NCBI GenBank assembly: GCA_002378975.1
Contig: DFST01000172.1
Coordinates: forward strand, 1 to 7,165
Length of the DNA stretch: 7,165 nt
Direction of reading: 5' to 3'
Source: Chitinophagaceae bacterium UBA3430
GTDB lineage: Bacteria > Bacteroidota > Bacteroidia > Chitinophagales > Chitinophagaceae
Shown: positions 1 to 6,550 of the stretch, in pieces
Numbering within the stretch: the first letter of the stretch is position 1
Layout of the letters: every line of letters starts with the position of its first letter
Translations under genes and position numbers: made by a program
Notes under the pieces: model-generated
Seen by the model: the letters and a program-made list of their open reading frames with translations, nothing else
Database searches by the model: none
What the model was told of the DNA's origin: nothing

Positions 1-2
1 AA

Positions 3-28
3 AAAAGCCATCCCGAGGGATGGCTTTT
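3..28 (-). terminator. Intrinsic terminator after rpsG
   Basis: The two arms (3-14 and 17-28) are perfectly complementary over 12 bp around a minimal GA centre; in practice the loop is about 4 nt. Read on the minus strand, the GC-rich stem CATCCC/GGGATG is followed by GC and then a run of six T, the standard rho-independent layout. It lies 16 bases past the rpsG stop. The flanking A and T runs make it symmetric, so it could also end a transcript arriving on the plus strand from the left. Confidence 0.9.
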
Positions 29-44
29 GAGCAGTTTGTTTTGA

Positions 45-512
45 TTATATCCGGAAGTGGGCAAATGCCTTGTTGGCTTCTGCCATCCGGTGCGTGTCTT
101 CTTTTTTCTTGAAAGCAGCACCTTCGCCTTTGCTTGCTGCTACGATCTCACCGGCCAATTTATCTGCCATGCAACGACCGTTGCGCTCACGGCTGTAACG
201 AACCAGCCATTTGATACTCAAAGAGATCTTGCGATCGGGGCGAACCTCAGAAGGAATCTGGAAAGTAGCACCACCGATACGACGGCTACGCACCTCTACA
301 GAGGGAGCAACGTTGGATAAGGCGCGTTTCCATACCTCGTACCCTTCTTCGCTGGTCTGCTTGGCTACTTTGTCCAATGCATCGTAGAAGATGGTAAAGG
401 CAACACTCTTTTTACCCTGCCACATCAGGTTATTGATGAAACGGGTAACGAGCTTGTCGTTGAATTTGGGGTCCGGGGCGAGTGGAAGTTTCTTGGCTTG
501 TGCTTTCCGCAT
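45..512 (-). CDS. rpsG: 30S ribosomal protein S7
   Basis: Primary 16S rRNA-binding protein that starts assembly of the 30S head and lies near the decoding E site. The 155-residue length is normal for bacterial S7. Visible family hallmarks are the basic N-terminus, the segment RRIGGATFQIPSEVRPDR (residues 77-94, the S7 signature hairpin) and the C-terminal helix ending EDTHRMAEANKAFAHFR (residues 138-154). The ATG start at 512 gives the full-length family N-terminus. It is the second gene of the operon, 25 bases after the rpsL stop, and is followed directly by a strong terminator. In E. coli S7 is the translational regulator of the str operon; nothing here shows whether that holds. No broken or odd residues were noticed. 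Confidence 0.98.
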   Translation of the reverse strand: MRKAQAKKLPLAPDPKFNDKLVTRFINNLMWQGKKSVAFTIFYDALDKVAKQTSEEGYEVWKRALSNVAPSVEVRSRRIGGATFQIPSEVRPDRKISLSIKWLVRYSRERNGRCMADKLAGEIVAASKGEGAAFKKKEDTHRMAEANKAFAHFRI

Positions 513-537
513 GACGTATCAGATGTTGAACGAATGA

Positions 538-918
538 TTATTTCTTAGCTTTTTCACGCTTGGTTCCGTATTTGGAACGGCTTTGTTTACGGTCTTTCAC
601 ACCGGCCGTGTCCAATGAACCACGAACAATGTGATAACGTACGCCCGGAAGGTCTTTCACACGACCTCCGCGAATCAGCACAATGGAGTGCTCTTGCAGG
701 TTGTGACCTTCTCCAGGAATATACGCAATGACCTCCACCTTGTTGGTCAAACGAACCTTGGCTACTTTACGAAGCGCGGAGTTCGGTTTTTTAGGCGTGG
801 TCGTATACACACGGGTACAAACCCCGCGACGTTGAGGGCACTGATCCAGCGCACGAGATTTACTCTTAGCGCGGATGATTTCCCGTCCTTTTCTCACCAG
901 TTGTTGAATAGTAGGCAT
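538..918 (-). CDS. rpsL: 30S ribosomal protein S12
   Basis: Decoding-centre ribosomal protein that helps check codon-anticodon pairing and is the classical streptomycin-resistance locus. Clear S12 motifs are MPTIQQLVRKGR at the N-terminus, TTTPKKPNSALRK (39-51), GEGHNLQEHS (69-78) and RGGRVKDLPGVRYH (83-96). The length from the ATG at 918 is 126 residues, as usual. Lys43 and Lys88, where resistance substitutions occur, are both wild type, so a streptomycin-sensitive ribosome is expected. Asp89, the residue modified by RimO methylthiolation in E. coli, is present. A longer reading from a TTG at 945 was rejected: it adds nine residues not seen in S12 and the codon lies inside the predicted -7 promoter box. 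First gene of the rpsL-rpsG unit. Confidence 0.98.
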   Translation of the reverse strand: MPTIQQLVRKGREIIRAKSKSRALDQCPQRRGVCTRVYTTTPKKPNSALRKVAKVRLTNKVEVIAYIPGEGHNLQEHSIVLIRGGRVKDLPGVRYHIVRGSLDTAGVKDRKQSRSKYGTKREKAKK

Positions 919-942
919 TCGAATCCCTTGTTTTTGGGAGAG

Positions 943-974
943 CAAAGGTAACGGTGAAGGGGCGAATCACCAAA
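943..974 (-). promoter_or_regulatory. Bacteroidota-type promoter of rpsL-rpsG
   Basis: On the minus strand a TTTG (974-971) is followed after exactly 20 bases by TACCTTTG (950-943). This fits the known Bacteroidota housekeeping promoter, a -33 TTTG and a -7 TAnnTTTG separated by about 20 bases. Transcription would start near 936-938, giving a leader of about 20 bases before the rpsL ATG at 918. A run of eight T (minus strand, about 992-985) lies just upstream of the -33 box and may act like an UP element; that is inference. No Shine-Dalgarno sequence is seen before rpsL, only A-rich leader sequence. Confidence 0.75.
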
Positions 975-1029
975 ATTTGATTCTAAAAAAAACGAAGTTC
1001 TACTGCTTGATAATTAATGAGTTCGGCCC

Positions 1030-2019
1030 TTAAAACCTAGGACAAGGCAAAAAACCGGCCTTTTGGGCCAGCCGCGGAGTGTAACGAAGCGATATTTCGA
1101 GACTTCTGCCACCCGGACCAACGCGACTCATATCGCCCAACGATAGGTCGTATGAAGCGGCCAAGGTCCAATTCTTCCAGTTCAATCCAACTCCTGGCAC
1201 CAGGGCATCGCCCAACCGATAGGCCAAACTAGGCAGCAAGGCCAAATCCTCCCCCACCGCATACGAACCGGATAGTGCCATCATCCGCTCCCAAGCAGAA
1301 CCTTGTTTCAGGACCAAAACGTTTGGTGTTAAACTAAACAGGTCCGTCACCTGCCACTGCACCCCGCCCTGCACCAATAGCCGATACGGCATTCGTTGGG
1401 CCACCGAACTGCTGATGAACGGATCCTGAGGTCTTCCCAAATGCATCCAGGAAATGCCCCCAAAGGCACGGGCACTTTTATCGGTGCTTTCATCCCAATA
1501 CATCATTCCTACTCCTGCATCCAAAGTAGTGGCGGAGGTCTTGGTGAGTTGATCGCCGGTAAGCGCATTGGGATCATAACCGGTAATCGGATTCCATTGA
1601 TCGCCAAATTGAAATTTCAATGGATCAAAGCGCCGGCTGATCTGACCGGCCGATAACCCAACCACCAATTGATGCGCCCCCCATTTCACGCCTGAATAGG
1701 CAATGGATGCATACCCATTCAAATAGTGATAACCTGCATCCCCTGCTTGCTGATTGAGCATGCACAGGCCAAATTGCCAATTTGCCCGAGATTTCCACTC
1801 CACCGAAGCCCCTTGCGTCGAATACGGCACCATGACCGAACCCCACTGCGTACGATGGATCGCCGTAATGCGCAAATCCGCTTCCATCACGCCGGTCATG
1901 CCCGGATTCATACTCATCGGAAACGAATAGGACTGAGAAAAATGCGGATCCACCTGGGCCGTCAACACGCCCCCGAACAACCAAGAAAATCCAATCAATA
2001 AACGCGTTACCCTTTTCAT
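1030..2019 (-). CDS. PorP/SprF family type IX secretion membrane protein
   Basis: Outer-membrane beta-barrel protein of the PorP/SprF family, which works with the T9SS to deliver or anchor type B cargo proteins at the cell surface. A signal peptide covers about residues 1-22 (basic start, hydrophobic stretch, then LTAQ). The mature start has the family signature DPHFSQSYSFPMSMNPGMTG (24-43), followed by RITAIHRTQW. The rest shows alternating, aromatic-rich strands typical of a barrel. The length of 329 residues is normal. The ATG overlaps the stop of the upstream cargo gene by four bases (ATGA), so translation is probably coupled and that cargo is the likely client. The gene ends in FLPCPRF; that tail overlaps a terminator-like hairpin. 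A role in gliding or adhesion is possible, but the sequence does not show which. Confidence 0.9.
   Translation of the reverse strand: MKRVTRLLIGFSWLFGGVLTAQVDPHFSQSYSFPMSMNPGMTGVMEADLRITAIHRTQWGSVMVPYSTQGASVEWKSRANWQFGLCMLNQQAGDAGYHYLNGYASIAYSGVKWGAHQLVVGLSAGQISRRFDPLKFQFGDQWNPITGYDPNALTGDQLTKTSATTLDAGVGMMYWDESTDKSARAFGGISWMHLGRPQDPFISSSVAQRMPYRLLVQGGVQWQVTDLFSLTPNVLVLKQGSAWERMMALSGSYAVGEDLALLPSLAYRLGDALVPGVGLNWKNWTLAASYDLSLGDMSRVGPGGRSLEISLRYTPRLAQKAGFLPCPRF
1049..1071 (-). terminator. Terminator-like hairpin inside the porP 3' end
   Basis: On the minus strand CTGGCC (1071-1066) and GGCCGG (1060-1055) pair over 6 bp with one G-T wobble, around a 5-base loop CAAAA, followed at once by six T (1054-1049). 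This is an intrinsic-terminator shape, but it lies before the porP stop codon (1032-1030). No better terminator is seen in the 111 bases between porP and rpsL. It may be the real 3' end signal of the cargo-porP transcript, or a chance result of the coding sequence. Confidence 0.45.
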
Positions 2020-4250
2020 CGAATTAAATTGATGGAACCTGTTTTCACTTTCACCGTGTTGTCTTGCAATACTACTTTGAGGGTATATGCATATACACCG
2101 ATGGGTTGAGCAACCCCTTTATGGGTGCCATCCCATCCTTTGGCTAAATCGTTGGTGTAAAAGATCAGCTCTCCCCATTGGTTGAAGATCCTAAACTCCA
2201 GTGTGGCCATGTAATTGCCGTACACTTTCAAGAGGTCGTTTCGGCCATCTCCATTGGGGGTAAATGTATTGGGCACAAAGATCTCTTTGGAACTGAGCGT
2301 GGTTCCGCTCACCGGAGTCGACCAGGCACTAGTCTGACAAGGCTCAGCGCCCAGTGTCCGAACCACCAGACTCAAAGTTGTGTTCCCGGACAATCCCGCG
2401 ATTGTATGGGAAGTCCCGTTGATCCCACTGCTGGGTGATTGAAAAGTTGCCCCACCATTGGTACTTACCTGATAACCGGTGGCTCCAGGAACGGGTGTCC
2501 ACGTAAAGGTCAGTGAAACAAATGTGGCCGCTTGCAATGTCACCACAGGTGCTGTCAATGGCACATATAAGCTGATGTTGACTGCCATTCGCGGCCCTGC
2601 CGAAATACAGCCGGCCGTGGTGAACGCCTCCACATACCAAGTAGATGGAGCTTGTACATTGGAGACAACAAATGGATTGCCGACAAAAACAGGTGTGCCG
2701 CCGGTCGCTTGGCTGTACCAACGATAAGTAATAATGGCAGGCGTAATATTGGTCACAAACAAGGGTGCATTGGCTCCCGGACAGACCGTAACCGAACTAA
2801 CCTGCGGTGTGGGTGGCAACGGATTCACGGTCACATCCACCGCAGTTCTCGTTGGAGAAACACATCCCGCCGCACTGACGGCCTGTACATAATAAGTTGC
2901 ATTGACCGTTACGTTGCTGATGGCATAACTGTTGCCACTGGCCAATACCGTGCCACCGGTTGCTACACTGTACCAATTGTAGGTAACGCCAGCTAGCGGA
3001 TTTTGAACCGCTAATGTGCCATTGGCGCCGGAACAAACTGAAATGGGATTTGCCTGGGGAGCAGCCGGATCGGGAGAAACCGTTACCGTCACTTGTGCAG
3101 TTGCCGAACAGCCGGATGCATTGGAGGCTTGCAAGGTGTAGGTGGTGGTGCCGCTAGGACTGACCGAAACCGTGGAACCCGTCAACGCACCCGGCGTCCA
3201 AGTATACGTAGTGAGTTGACCTATGCCCGGGATGGCCGTGAGTTGCGCCGATTGCCCCCTACAAATGGTTGCCGGAGAAGCGGTCGCATTCACCGTGGCG
3301 TTGTTGTTCAGGCCAACTGTTCCAGTGTACGTGGACGTACATCCACTGACATCTGTGATGGTGCAGGTATAGCTACCGGGTGCCAAACCAGTCGCGGTTG
3401 AAGTCGGTTGTACCGGCGTGGTATTCCAGCTATATGTATAAGGCCCCGATGAGCCGGTTACCGTAAGCGCAATGCTGCCATCGTTCAACCCGGCACAGGT
3501 CGCTGCTGTGATCAGTGGATTGACATTTTGCGAAACACCCAAACCGGAAGCCGCTAGAAAAATGGCATTGGGAAATAACGTGCCGCCCGTGGCAGATACA
3601 TTGGAGATGCTGATCTTATTTAACAGCTTATATCGATCGGTGCAATTCAAGGCGATCTCCAAGTAATACATCCGGGGATTGCTGGGCAATCCCTCTACCG
3701 TATACGGACCGGCAGCAAGTCGCTTGATCCGTCCGTATCCCCGCAACACGATGTTATTGGCTCCATTGAACCAATCTTGCAGATCGACATTGTTCAGATA
3801 TGAAGTGGTGGTTCCATCGGTAAATCCCAAACTGATGTTCAACGTGCTCGACATCTCGGTTGAAAAAGCAAGCAACCGAATCTTGGCATACGATGCGGGC
3901 GTTGTTACGGACAGGTCGGCCGACTGGCTGCGACGTACAAACAAAACATTATTTCCATTGTATGGAGCCAACTGGTAGGTATCTGCGCCACTGACGATGG
4001 TACCGTTGGCGGGTAAACCAGCAGTCAATCCGTTTGCCGCAGCAAATGCGGTGGAATAGACCACGCTATTCGAAGGAGATATCGCATCCAGCTCACTGGT
4101 TGTTGTAGCCAATGAGCTGCTGCCACTCTCCGCTACAACATCCTGATTGAAGCCTCCGAGCCCGATGGGACTGTACTGCGCATACAACATCGAGGGAAAA
4201 AGTGTGATGCAATATAATATTACGCGGATCGATCGGGTTGCATCCTGCAT
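2016..4250 (-). CDS. Secreted multidomain adhesin-like protein with T9SS type B sorting domain
   Basis: Probable cell-surface or released protein of 744 residues exported by Sec and then the T9SS. Visible parts in order: signal peptide (1-25, ending LYAQ); a beta-rich N-terminal domain of unknown family (about 29-235); a SprB-like repeat (about 246-312) with the pattern CAGLNDGSI, YTYSW, GLAPGSYTCTITD, GC; a PKD/Ig-like domain (316-392); two related Ig-like domains of the kind found in CHU_C proteins (396-477 and 480-560), each with the pattern WYS.ATGGT; an Fn3-like domain (565-651); and the type B C-terminal domain (656-744) with FVPNTFTPNGDGRND, FRIFNQWGELIF, WDGTHKG and the strand GVYAYTLKV. 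Paired Cys in the Ig-like domains suggest disulfides. No catalytic domain is recognised, so adhesion or glycan binding is inference. The following PorP/SprF gene overlaps its stop by ATGA. Confidence 0.9.
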   Translation of the reverse strand: MQDATRSIRVILYCITLFPSMLYAQYSPIGLGGFNQDVVAESGSSSLATTTSELDAISPSNSVVYSTAFAAANGLTAGLPANGTIVSGADTYQLAPYNGNNVLFVRRSQSADLSVTTPASYAKIRLLAFSTEMSSTLNISLGFTDGTTTSYLNNVDLQDWFNGANNIVLRGYGRIKRLAAGPYTVEGLPSNPRMYYLEIALNCTDRYKLLNKISISNVSATGGTLFPNAIFLAASGLGVSQNVNPLITAATCAGLNDGSIALTVTGSSGPYTYSWNTTPVQPTSTATGLAPGSYTCTITDVSGCTSTYTGTVGLNNNATVNATASPATICRGQSAQLTAIPGIGQLTTYTWTPGALTGSTVSVSPSGTTTYTLQASNASGCSATAQVTVTVSPDPAAPQANPISVCSGANGTLAVQNPLAGVTYNWYSVATGGTVLASGNSYAISNVTVNATYYVQAVSAAGCVSPTRTAVDVTVNPLPPTPQVSSVTVCPGANAPLFVTNITPAIITYRWYSQATGGTPVFVGNPFVVSNVQAPSTWYVEAFTTAGCISAGPRMAVNISLYVPLTAPVVTLQAATFVSLTFTWTPVPGATGYQVSTNGGATFQSPSSGINGTSHTIAGLSGNTTLSLVVRTLGAEPCQTSAWSTPVSGTTLSSKEIFVPNTFTPNGDGRNDLLKVYGNYMATLEFRIFNQWGELIFYTNDLAKGWDGTHKGVAQPIGVYAYTLKVVLQDNTVKVKTGSINLIR
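2571..3065 (-). repeat. Tandem pair of Ig-like domains (protein-level repeat)
   Basis: Residues 396-477 and 480-560 of the T9SS cargo protein are two copies of one domain of about 80 residues. Shared landmarks are VC.GAN near the start, WYS.ATGGT in the middle, a YV.A strand and an AGC.S turn near the end. Two Cys per copy (406 and 463; 490 and 548) are conserved. The copies differ at many positions, so this is an old duplication and not a recent DNA repeat. Confidence 0.7.
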
Positions 4251-4266
4251 GGTAAGGACATTAATG

Positions 4267-4291
4267 AAAAAGGGGGACGAATCGTCCCCCT
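4267..4291 (-). terminator. Intrinsic terminator after ilvE
   Basis: On the minus strand AGGGGGACG (4291-4283) pairs perfectly with CGTCCCCCT (4279-4271) around a 3-base loop, and five T follow (4271-4267). The hairpin lies 20 bases past the ilvE stop and 16 bases before the start of the next gene. It should end most ilvE transcripts before the cargo gene. Confidence 0.9.
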
Positions 4292-4311
4292 CTAAAGTAA
4301 TAAATTCCTCG

Positions 4312-5376
4312 TTAGACTGGCATCATCCACCCATGTACATCTGGAACTTTGCCCTCACGGATCTCGGTCAGTCGCTTTTTTATACCGGGTGCAACGGTCC
4401 ACGCATCCACGTCGAAGTGCAAATCGCGACCCCGACAAGCCAGCTCCCGAATTGGTGAAATGGTGGCTGCCGTGCCCGTTCCAAAGACCTCTCTCAATGT
4501 TCCCTGATCGTAGGCGGCTAATATTTCTTCCAAACTGAGCGGACGTTCCTCTACGGTCAATCCGGCATCTTTCAACATCGTAATCACGGATTGACGAGTG
4601 ACTCCATTTAGGATGGTACCTTGTTCCAAACTGGGGGTGATAGCAACATTTCCGATGATGAAAAAAACGTTCATCGTTCCACACTCCTGTACATATTTAT
4701 GCTCCGACGCATCCATCCACAGTACCTGATCGTATCCATGCTTTCGAGCCTGAGCCGTGGCATACATGGCCGCGCCGTAATTACCCGCTGCCTTGGCATA
4801 ACCCACTCCACCCGGAGCAGCACGTACATATTGCTCCTCCACGTGAATGCGCATGGGCATACTGTAATAAGGTCCGGAAGGACTTAGAATGATCATGAAT
4901 TTATAGTGCTCTGACGGACGAACCCCGATCATCTCATCGGTCGAAAACATAAACGGCCGAATGTACAGGGAATGATCTTCCCGAGAAGGCACCCACTGAC
5001 GGTCCAACTCGATGAGTTGCCGCATACCCTCCATGAAGATCTCTTCGGGCACCGCCGGCATTTGCATGCGTTCGGCGGATTGATTGAATCGATGGTAATT
5101 ATCGAGGGGGCGAAAAATCCGAGGGTTGCCCGCCTGATCGTTGTATGCCTTGATGCCCTCAAAAATGGCTTGTCCGTAATGCAAAGCAGCCATGGAAGGA
5201 GCCAATAATAAAGGCTGATAGGGCTTGATCTCCGGTTGCTTCCATTCACCATCGATGAAATCCACTTCCAACATGTGATCGGTAAAATATTTACCGAACG
5301 GAATGTTTTCCAAATTCAGATCGCGGAGCTTACTGTGTTCAGCCCGAGTGATCAAAATATCCCACGCAGCAGTCAT
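4312..5376 (-). CDS. ilvE: Branched-chain amino acid aminotransferase, type II
   Basis: Cytosolic PLP enzyme that makes the last step of valine, leucine and isoleucine synthesis by moving an amino group from glutamate to the 2-oxo acid, and also runs in reverse for breakdown. Class IV fold-type hallmarks: LHYGQAIFEGIKAY (65-78), FRPLDNYHRF (88-97, Arg96 a likely PLP-phosphate ligand), SLYIRPFMFSTD (136-147), GYAKAAGNYGAA (192-203, Lys195 as the Schiff-base lysine), QECGTMN (230-236, Glu231 expected to contact the PLP ring nitrogen) and FGTGTAATISPI (298-309, phosphate loop). The length of 354 residues and these motifs match the eukaryote-like type II group rather than E. coli IlvE of about 309 residues. 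No other ilv or leu genes are nearby. It starts divergently from the HolD-like gene and ends at its own terminator. Confidence 0.96.
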   Translation of the reverse strand: MTAAWDILITRAEHSKLRDLNLENIPFGKYFTDHMLEVDFIDGEWKQPEIKPYQPLLLAPSMAALHYGQAIFEGIKAYNDQAGNPRIFRPLDNYHRFNQSAERMQMPAVPEEIFMEGMRQLIELDRQWVPSREDHSLYIRPFMFSTDEMIGVRPSEHYKFMIILSPSGPYYSMPMRIHVEEQYVRAAPGGVGYAKAAGNYGAAMYATAQARKHGYDQVLWMDASEHKYVQECGTMNVFFIIGNVAITPSLEQGTILNGVTRQSVITMLKDAGLTVEERPLSLEEILAAYDQGTLREVFGTGTAATISPIRELACRGRDLHFDVDAWTVAPGIKKRLTEIREGKVPDVHGWMMPV

Positions 5377-5383
5377 ATTGCAC

Positions 5384-5391
5384 TACATTTG
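5384..5391 (+). promoter_or_regulatory. Possible -7 box of the HolD-like/rdgB/sigma operon
   Basis: TACATTTG matches the Bacteroidota -7 consensus TAnnTTTG on the plus strand, 58 bases before the ATG at 5450. No TTTG is found about 20 bases upstream, so the -33 half is missing or degenerate. The 73-base intergenic region must also hold the ilvE promoter. A weak minus-strand candidate, TTTATTTG (5405-5398), has one mismatch and also lacks a -33 box. Confidence 0.35.
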
Positions 5392-5449
5392 AAAGGGCAA
5401 ATAAACGAAAAAAACGAACACTCATTCGTATAGTTTACCCACACCCGCT

Positions 5450-5956
5450 ATGTCGCTTGATCAGATCAAATTGAACGCCAGCCTAACCGCTACATTGTAC
5501 GAGGACCTGCTGGTTGATGCCGGGGGCCGCTCCGAACAACCCAAACAAGTTCCGCTTCTCGCCCCCGCCCCACCCATGCTGGGCAATTATGCGCGCAAGA
5601 TCCTAATCTTAGTGCAGGAGCCCGGGCATGCTTTTCTACATGACGAGGACCTGAGTTTCCTAACCGGTGTGATCACGGCCTGCAAGATGAGCTTGGCTGA
5701 CGTAGGAATCGTAAACCTGACTGCATCACCGATCGACTCATTTGATGTTTTGATGCATGGCGTTAAACCAAGCGCCTGTTGGGTGTTCGGAATCGATGGC
5801 CCCTCAATCGGTTTACCCAACATGGATGACCCGAATCATAGCTACAGACAACAAAATATTCCGATATTCTGGGCACCAAGTTTAAGCCAATTGGCAACTA
5901 ACCCTACGAGCAAGCGGACTTTGTGGGGACAATTGAAAAAACACTACGGCATCTAG
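5450..5956 (+). CDS. Putative DNA polymerase III psi-like (HolD-like) protein
   Basis: A small cytosolic alpha/beta protein of 168 residues, not a firmly recognised family. Strand-like stretches (KILILV 50-55, DVGIVNL 84-90, SACWVFGI 108-115, IPIFWAP 137-143) alternate with helices. The C-terminal segment (143-163) has the pattern SLSQLATNPTSKRTLWGQLK. This resembles, from memory, the C-terminus of E. coli HolD (psi), which reads ALTDLRANPTARAALWQQI, and the order of strands before it is also compatible. In E. coli psi links the chi subunit (which binds SSB) to the DnaX clamp loader. A proline-rich linker (35-43) follows an N-terminal helix that could play the DnaX-binding role. No signal peptide or membrane segment is seen. 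First gene of the operon, only 3 bases before rdgB. Function by remote similarity only. Confidence 0.5.
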   Translation: MSLDQIKLNASLTATLYEDLLVDAGGRSEQPKQVPLLAPAPPMLGNYARKILILVQEPGHAFLHDEDLSFLTGVITACKMSLADVGIVNLTASPIDSFDVLMHGVKPSACWVFGIDGPSIGLPNMDDPNHSYRQQNIPIFWAPSLSQLATNPTSKRTLWGQLKKHYGI

Positions 5957-5959
5957 TGC

Positions 5960-6550
5960 ATGGAATTGATCTTCGCCACCAACAACAAAAACAAGGTCAA
6001 AGAAGTACAATCCCTTCTGCCTGAAACCCTGCAGCTGATCACCCTGTCGGAGGCTGGAATCGATGTGGAAATTCCTGAACCTTTTGAAACGTTGGAGGAG
6101 AACGCACACACCAAGATCGAAACGATCTTACGCCTCACTTACAGGACCAATGGATTTAGCGAGGACAGTGGGCTTTTTATACCGGCCCTGCAAGCACGCC
6201 CCGGTGTACACAGCGCACATTATGCCGGACCACAACGAAGTGATGCCGATAATATACAAATGGTATTGTCCGAAATGCGAAACCAAGCCGATCGATCGGC
6301 CTATTTTCAAACCACTATCTGTCTGATTTGGAACGGGGAAACTCATTTTTTTACCGGAACCTGCCCCGGAACGATTGAGATGGCCCCACGCGGAAGCGGA
6401 GGATTTGGTTATGATCCGATCTTCCGTCCCGATGGATCAAGCTCCACATTTGGCGAGATGGATTTAGTGGAGAAAAATCGATACAGCCACCGCAAAAAAG
6501 CGGTCCACCAACTAATCGAATTCCTTCGAGAGGCCGAAAAAAAATCATAA
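5960..6550 (+). CDS. rdgB: RdgB/HAM1 family non-canonical purine NTP pyrophosphatase
   Basis: Cytosolic house-cleaning enzyme that hydrolyses ITP, dITP and XTP to the monophosphate and pyrophosphate, keeping deaminated purines out of DNA and RNA. Family motifs in order: ATNNKNKVKEV (6-16, substrate loop), ETLEENAHTK (43-52), FSEDSGLFI (66-74, Asp69 as the likely catalytic base), PGVHSAHYAG (81-90), GGFGYDPIF (147-155) and FGEMDLVEKNRYSHRKKA (164-181). The length of 196 residues is normal. The usual DDSG motif reads EDSG here, a conservative change of the first acid. The start ATG lies 3 bases after the previous stop and the stop TAA shares one base with the next ATG (TAATG), so coupled translation is likely. 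Confidence 0.96.
   Translation: MELIFATNNKNKVKEVQSLLPETLQLITLSEAGIDVEIPEPFETLEENAHTKIETILRLTYRTNGFSEDSGLFIPALQARPGVHSAHYAGPQRSDADNIQMVLSEMRNQADRSAYFQTTICLIWNGETHFFTGTCPGTIEMAPRGSGGFGYDPIFRPDGSSSTFGEMDLVEKNRYSHRKKAVHQLIEFLREAEKKS

Noticed and set aside
924..939. Small stem-loop TCCC/GGGA in the rpsL leader as a riboregulator
   Set aside because: Only 4 bp with an 8-base loop; too weak to claim a regulatory structure.
919..945. N-terminal extension of rpsL from a TTG codon
   Set aside because: It adds nine residues not found in S12, overlaps the -7 promoter box, and the ATG at 918 gives the exact family N-terminus MPTIQQL.
976..1000. Run of eight T on the minus strand after porP as a terminator
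   Set aside because: No stem of useful length precedes the run; the nearby TAGAA copies are direct, not inverted. It fits better as an AT-rich element upstream of the rpsL promoter.
1625..1984. Second long open frame (119 residues) on the same strand inside porP
   Set aside because: Low-complexity, Gly/Ser/Arg-rich out-of-frame translation without a recognisable motif; the PorP frame has clear family signatures throughout.
2344..3036. Out-of-frame open frames inside the T9SS cargo gene
   Set aside because: They are Cys-, Arg- and Trp-rich shadows of the repetitive Thr/Ser/Ala-rich coding sequence and have no own start context.
2571..3065. Ig-like repeat region as a recent DNA duplication or CRISPR-like array
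   Set aside because: The two units are about 80 codons long and clearly diverged in DNA and protein; no short regular repeats with spacers exist.
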